From Streptomyces sp. NBC_01460 (GTDB lineage: Bacteria > Actinomycetota > Actinomycetes > Streptomycetales > Streptomycetaceae), in assembly GCF_036227405.1 (NCBI RefSeq), contig NZ_CP109473.1, forward strand, positions 7,936,001-8,000,000: 64,000 bases of DNA. The letters are read 5' to 3'. The position numbers and the translations under genes are program-made. Below the pieces are notes generated by a model, which was given only the letters and a program-made list of their open reading frames with translations, searched no databases and was not told the DNA's origin. Below, one piece after another: positions 60,633-64,000 of the stretch (position 1 is its first letter; every line of letters begins with the position of its first letter).

Positions 60633-61776
60633 GGAGTTCCGCGAACTCGCGCTTGTGGGTCACCAGCAGCACAGACCAGCTCGGGTCCCGCCGCAGCTCC
60701 CCGCGGACCGCCCCGAGTAGCTGTGCCGCGGCGTCGCCGGGTGGGAGGCCGCCGCGCCCGGCGCCCAGCAGCGGGAAGCAGATGCTGGTCAGCGGGAGCG
60801 CGAGCGACTGCCGTTCGGCACGTGCCAGTTCGAAGCACCCCCGGACCGCGTCGGTCACGGTGCCGGGGGCGACGTGGTAGCGGTTGCCGTGGTCCACGGG
60901 GGTGGCCACGGCAGCGTGGTAGACGCGCCGGATGCCCTGCCGGGAGAGGGCTCCGGCAGAGGTGGGCACCACCGTGCCCGGCTGTACGCCGAGGCCGGTC
61001 CGACGGTTGGCGTGCAGCCAGACCGCCAGTTCGCGGGCGAGGACGTCGTCCACCACCTCGCCGTTCGAGCGTTCGGCGGCTGCTCGCCGCAGGACGCCGG
61101 AGACGGTCGGCCGGAAGGACTTGGACATCTCCAGGTAGACGTTCTCGGAGGAGACCAGGATGTCCGTGTCCCGTATCCGTTCGATGGGGGTCAGTCGGAT
61201 CGCGACGCTGCCCAGCACCGGACGGGAGGCGGACGGCACCGGCCTGAGGCCACCCGGCACCGGTCCACCGAGGGGCGTGGTGACCGCGGTCCGCGGCTCC
61301 GGCCGGGCGCGGTCAGGGGCGCCGGCCCCGCCGTCACCGACCGCGCCGGACCGGCCGGACCTCGCCAGGGCGAGCACCGCCGAGGCCAGGCCGTCGAGCA
61401 CTTCGCGCTCCTGGCTCTTACGGAAGCGCTCCGTGCTCACCCCGTACACGCCCGCCGCGGCCTTGCGGCGGTCCGCGGCGGCCACGCCGCGACGGAAGAC
61501 GAAGAGACCGAAGGAGTGTGCGGCGGCACGGGCCAGCGGATCGCAGTCGTCCGCGTCCCGCAGTTCGCCGCCGCCCAGACGTCGCGCCGCGGACCCGAGC
61601 AGGTCCTCTATGCCTTCGAGTTCGTCGTCGGCGTCCGCGCAGAAGCCGGCCGCCACGGCGGCCGCGCGCAGACCGTCCCGGGAGCAGCGCCGCAGCCGCG
61701 GAAACCCGAGTCGTCTCAGGCACCTCAACTCCTCGATGAGCTCCTGATGCGAAGGCAATGCGTCCATGGGCTGCAT
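60607..61776 (-). CDS. macro-domain protein with unknown N-terminal domain
   Basis: This 389-residue protein has a helical N-terminal domain of about 140 residues I do not recognise (ELIEELRCLRRLGFPRLRRCSRDGLRAAAVAAGF...). A disordered Pro/Arg linker follows, then a macro domain (about 195-389). Macro features are the strand DILVSSENVYLEMSK (Asn for ADP-ribose), GIRRVYHAAV and the phosphate loop FPLLGAGRGGLPPGDAA. Macro domains bind or hydrolyse ADP-ribose derivatives. I chose ATG 61776 with AAGGGG upstream; longer frames are not family-like. It is divergent from the kinase-like gene and convergent with the radical SAM gene. ADP-ribose binding here fits with the RES enzyme of the neighbouring triad. 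Confidence 0.82.
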   Translation of the reverse strand: MQPMDALPSHQELIEELRCLRRLGFPRLRRCSRDGLRAAAVAAGFCADADDELEGIEDLLGSAARRLGGGELRDADDCDPLARAAAHSFGLFVFRRGVAAADRRKAAAGVYGVSTERFRKSQEREVLDGLASAVLALARSGRSGAVGDGGAGAPDRARPEPRTAVTTPLGGPVPGGLRPVPSASRPVLGSVAIRLTPIERIRDTDILVSSENVYLEMSKSFRPTVSGVLRRAAAERSNGEVVDDVLARELAVWLHANRRTGLGVQPGTVVPTSAGALSRQGIRRVYHAAVATPVDHGNRYHVAPGTVTDAVRGCFELARAERQSLALPLTSICFPLLGAGRGGLPPGDAAAQLLGAVRGELRRDPSWSVLLVTHKREFAELLRDANSAP

Positions 61777-62003
61777 GGTAAACCCGCCCCTTCCGGACTG
61801 GAAAATAAGATTATCCGAAAATGGCGTTGCGGTAAGGGTGAAGAACTTGATGATCCACTCAGCCACTGCCCCCAGAACCCGTCCCACGTTCAGTGCCGTG
61901 AACCGGCGAATTCCGTGCGGGCGTGTGGGCTACGTGGATAACCTCTTGCTCCCCGCGCCGATTCACGACAGCGGGACGGGCGTATTCACCGGAAGGTCGG
62001 GCC

Positions 62004-64000
62004 GTGTCGACCACTGACCCCACAGATTTCGTTCCCCCCGAGGACGAGGGCTTCTCGCGGGCCCACCGGGTCGAGACCCGGCGGGTCACTTCGGGCGTGC
62101 CGCCCGAACTGGCGGACCGCTTCTCCCTGCTCAGGGTCCTCCAGACCGCCGAGCGGCCCTCCCAGGCCGTGGTGTTGAGGGTGCGTGATCTGAGGAGCGG
62201 GGACCCCGACGTCCCGCTGGTGCTCAAGTGGTACCACCGCATGCATGCCCCCGGCCCCGATATCGGCCGGACACTGTTCGTGGCCGGGCGGGTCCCGCCA
62301 GGGGGGAGCACGCATCTGGAACACCTGCTGGAAACCGGACGTGCCGACGGGCACCCGTACCACCTGTACCGGTCGCACGGTGAGACGCATCTCGGTGACT
62401 ACCAGCGGGAACACTCCGGTCCGATGGCCTTCGAGCAACTGGAAGCGGTCGTAGCCCAGTTGTACGACGCCGTGTCCTTCCTGCACGACGAGGAGGTCGT
62501 GCACCGGGACATCACCCCGGACAACATCATGATCCAGGCGCACGGGGGCAGTCCGGAAATCACGCTGATCGACCTCGGTGCGGCGGTGTACCGGCCCGAC
62601 GAGTCGACCCGGTACGTCGACTGGCGGGGCAAGCCCCTCTATCTCGCCCCGGAAGCGGCGTCGCGGCTCCAGAGCGTCTCCCCTGAGGCGGACTGGTGGT
62701 CGGTGGGCATGGTCGTCGCCCAACTGGCCCTCGGCCGACCTCTCATGGACGAGCGGGAGGACAAGGCCGTCATGGAAGCACTCGCCACCCGGGATCCCGA
62801 CGTCCACCGCCTGGACCACCGGCGTGTCCGCCTGCTCTGCACCGGGCTCCTGACGCGTGACCCGGAAAACCGGTGGGGCGCCCCGCAGGTGGAAACCTGG
62901 CTGGGCGGGGGGTCCCCTGACACCGCGCCCCGTGGGTCCGGGCCGGTGCGGGGGGCGGCGGACCCCGGCCCGGAGCCGGATCCCATCACCCCGTTCCCCT
63001 TCGTCGGTGAGCAGTTCATCCTGCGGGAGGCGCTGGCGAGGGCCCTCGACCACTACCACGTCGCTGCGGACCAGCTGCTGGACGACGACGGCCGAAGGTC
63101 CGAACTCGCGCGCTGGCTTTCCCAGTTCGCCGCCGAGGAGAGCGAGGCCGGGCGACGCGTCCTCGCCGGACTCCGCGAAGCCCTGGGGAGGGCGCCCACC
63201 CCCGATCTCACCACCCGGCTGATCAGCTGGCTGGGCCCCCGGCTCGAGGCCGGCTGCTGGGGGATGCCGCTCACCATCCGCGGCATCCGTGACCTGTCCT
63301 GGGCCGTCCGCCAGAACGACGGCGCGGCGGTTCAGCTGGCCGAACACCTGCGCAGGCACCCGGAGGTCCTCACCGCTCTGGCGCACCGCCCCATGGGCGA
63401 GGGACTGGACGAAACAGCCGCCCGCTGGCAGTCGCTGCGCACCGGGTGGCCCCATCTGGTCCGCGAACTGCTCGCCGGCCCCGACCTGCGGCGGCTGCCC
63501 CGGGTGCGGCACGTCCTGCGGCAGACGACCGCTGTGGACACCCTGCTCCTGGAACTCGCCCGTGAACCTGACCGCGTGGAGGCACGGCTGGCACACCAGG
63601 CGGCGAGGTTCGAGGACAGCCTCCCCCGGGGGGTGGAGGTCCCCTGGTTCAGCCGGTTGCTGCGGCCCGTCGACGACGACGGTCTGCACCGCCTGCGGCT
63701 CGTCGCCGCCCACCGGCTGACGGACCTGGCCGCCCAGGACGCCGACGCGCGCTACGAGAGACACCTGCAGGACGAGGCCGAACGGCAGCTGCGGGAGGAC
63801 CAGGACGGAGTGATCGCCGTCCTGCAGTGGCTGGATCTGCCCGCCGCCCTGGGCTGGGCGCTGCTCGGAGCCACGCTGGTCACCTTTCCCTACACCTTCC
63901 TGATCGGACTGGCGGACGTGCTCGGCTGGGCATCCCAGGGCCAGGTGGTCGTCGCCTGGCTGTGGAGCCTCGGACTGACGCCCGCCGTCTTCGCCGCCGA
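62004..64000 (+). CDS. Ser/Thr kinase-like protein with C-terminal membrane part, cut by window edge
   Basis: The first 665 residues of this protein are present. A protein-kinase domain (about 40-300) has Lys75 (PLVLKWYH), HRD at 167-169 (EVVHRDITPDN, Asn174) and DLG at 190-192 in place of DFG, then APEAAS and DWWSVGMVVAQLALG. No typical GxGxxG loop is seen before Lys75, so ATP binding may be weak. A long helical region follows (about 330-595). Near the edge come hydrophobic segments (LGWALLGATLVTFPYTFLIGLADVLGW, VVVAWLWSLGLTPAVFAA), indicating a membrane domain. GTG 62004 has GGAAGG seven bases upstream. It may sense a signal with the membrane part and phosphorylate neighbours; catalytic activity is inferred. 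Confidence 0.85.
   Translation, partial: MSTTDPTDFVPPEDEGFSRAHRVETRRVTSGVPPELADRFSLLRVLQTAERPSQAVVLRVRDLRSGDPDVPLVLKWYHRMHAPGPDIGRTLFVAGRVPPGGSTHLEHLLETGRADGHPYHLYRSHGETHLGDYQREHSGPMAFEQLEAVVAQLYDAVSFLHDEEVVHRDITPDNIMIQAHGGSPEITLIDLGAAVYRPDESTRYVDWRGKPLYLAPEAASRLQSVSPEADWWSVGMVVAQLALGRPLMDEREDKAVMEALATRDPDVHRLDHRRVRLLCTGLLTRDPENRWGAPQVETWLGGGSPDTAPRGSGPVRGAADPGPEPDPITPFPFVGEQFILREALARALDHYHVAADQLLDDDGRRSELARWLSQFAAEESEAGRRVLAGLREALGRAPTPDLTTRLISWLGPRLEAGCWGMPLTIRGIRDLSWAVRQNDGAAVQLAEHLRRHPEVLTALAHRPMGEGLDETAARWQSLRTGWPHLVRELLAGPDLRRLPRVRHVLRQTTAVDTLLLELAREPDRVEARLAHQAARFEDSLPRGVEVPWFSRLLRPVDDDGLHRLRLVAAHRLTDLAAQDADARYERHLQDEAERQLREDQDGVIAVLQWLDLPAALGWALLGATLVTFPYTFLIGLADVLGWASQGQVVVAWLWSLGLTPAVFAA

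Noticed and set aside
1..64000. CRISPR array, tRNA or rRNA genes, phage attachment site
   Set aside because: No regularly spaced repeats, cloverleaf-like sequences or ribosomal RNA stretches were noticed while reading.

Overview
The window is very GC-rich, with dense, often overlapping genes, GTG/TTG starts behind GGAGG-type ribosome binding sites, many secreted proteins with ricin-type lectin tails, and families typical of actinomycetes (PucR, IclR, ROK, FxLD lanthipeptide, CHAT). It most likely comes from Streptomyces or a close relative. No rRNA, tRNA or CRISPR array was seen. Gene functions below rest on motif reading, not on searches.

Region 1 (1-24768) is an aromatic-compound degradation cluster. 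It holds three single-component FAD aromatic hydroxylases (one cut by the left edge), a two-component flavin monooxygenase with its reductase, a type I extradiol ring-cleavage dioxygenase, an FAH-family hydrolase, an alpha/beta hydrolase, an aldehyde dehydrogenase, and two ACMSD/gamma-resorcylate-decarboxylase-type proteins. It also has acetoacetyl-CoA synthetase, an acyl-CoA dehydrogenase and a 3-hydroxyacyl-CoA dehydrogenase. Five or more local regulators (IclR x2, HxlR, GntR, PucR) lie between the transcription units. The operon running leftwards from 16155 reads as hydroxylate, cleave the ring, hydrolyse, activate acetoacetate, feed CoA metabolism.

Region 2 (about 24950-39112) is a carbohydrate region. 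It has a secreted SGNH hydrolase with a ricin lectin tail, a Tat-exported GH76 endo-mannanase, a ROK repressor, and a divergent operon for a ribose-type ABC importer (ATPase, two permeases, lipoprotein binding protein) plus a sugar epimerase. It ends in a 1157-residue secreted ThuA / PQQ-type sugar dehydrogenase / PKD / carbohydrate-binding / ricin protein. A decayed IS5-type transposase lies at its left border.

Region 3 (39319-50135) is accessory. It contains a DUF262-DUF1524 (GmrSD-like) nuclease fused to an alkyltransferase-like domain, a second transposase remnant, a split RibD-like deaminase/reductase pair with an XRE regulator, and a small FxLD-type lanthipeptide locus. In that locus the LanB dehydratase ends before the usual elimination domain and no other modifying enzymes follow.

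Region 4 (50335-64000) looks like a conflict or signalling island. A tightly coupled triad of a CHAT caspase-like protease, an MbcA/ParS-type antitoxin-like protein and a RES toxin-like NAD-consuming enzyme ends in a perfect 20-bp hairpin. It is followed by a four-helix membrane coiled-coil protein, a von Willebrand A-like lipoprotein, an unknown protein, a small radical SAM activase-like enzyme, a macro-domain protein, and a Ser/Thr-kinase-like protein that runs off the right edge. RES (NAD attack) and macro (ADP-ribose binding) in one neighbourhood suggest ADP-ribose or NAD chemistry. This is the best candidate for an undescribed system here.
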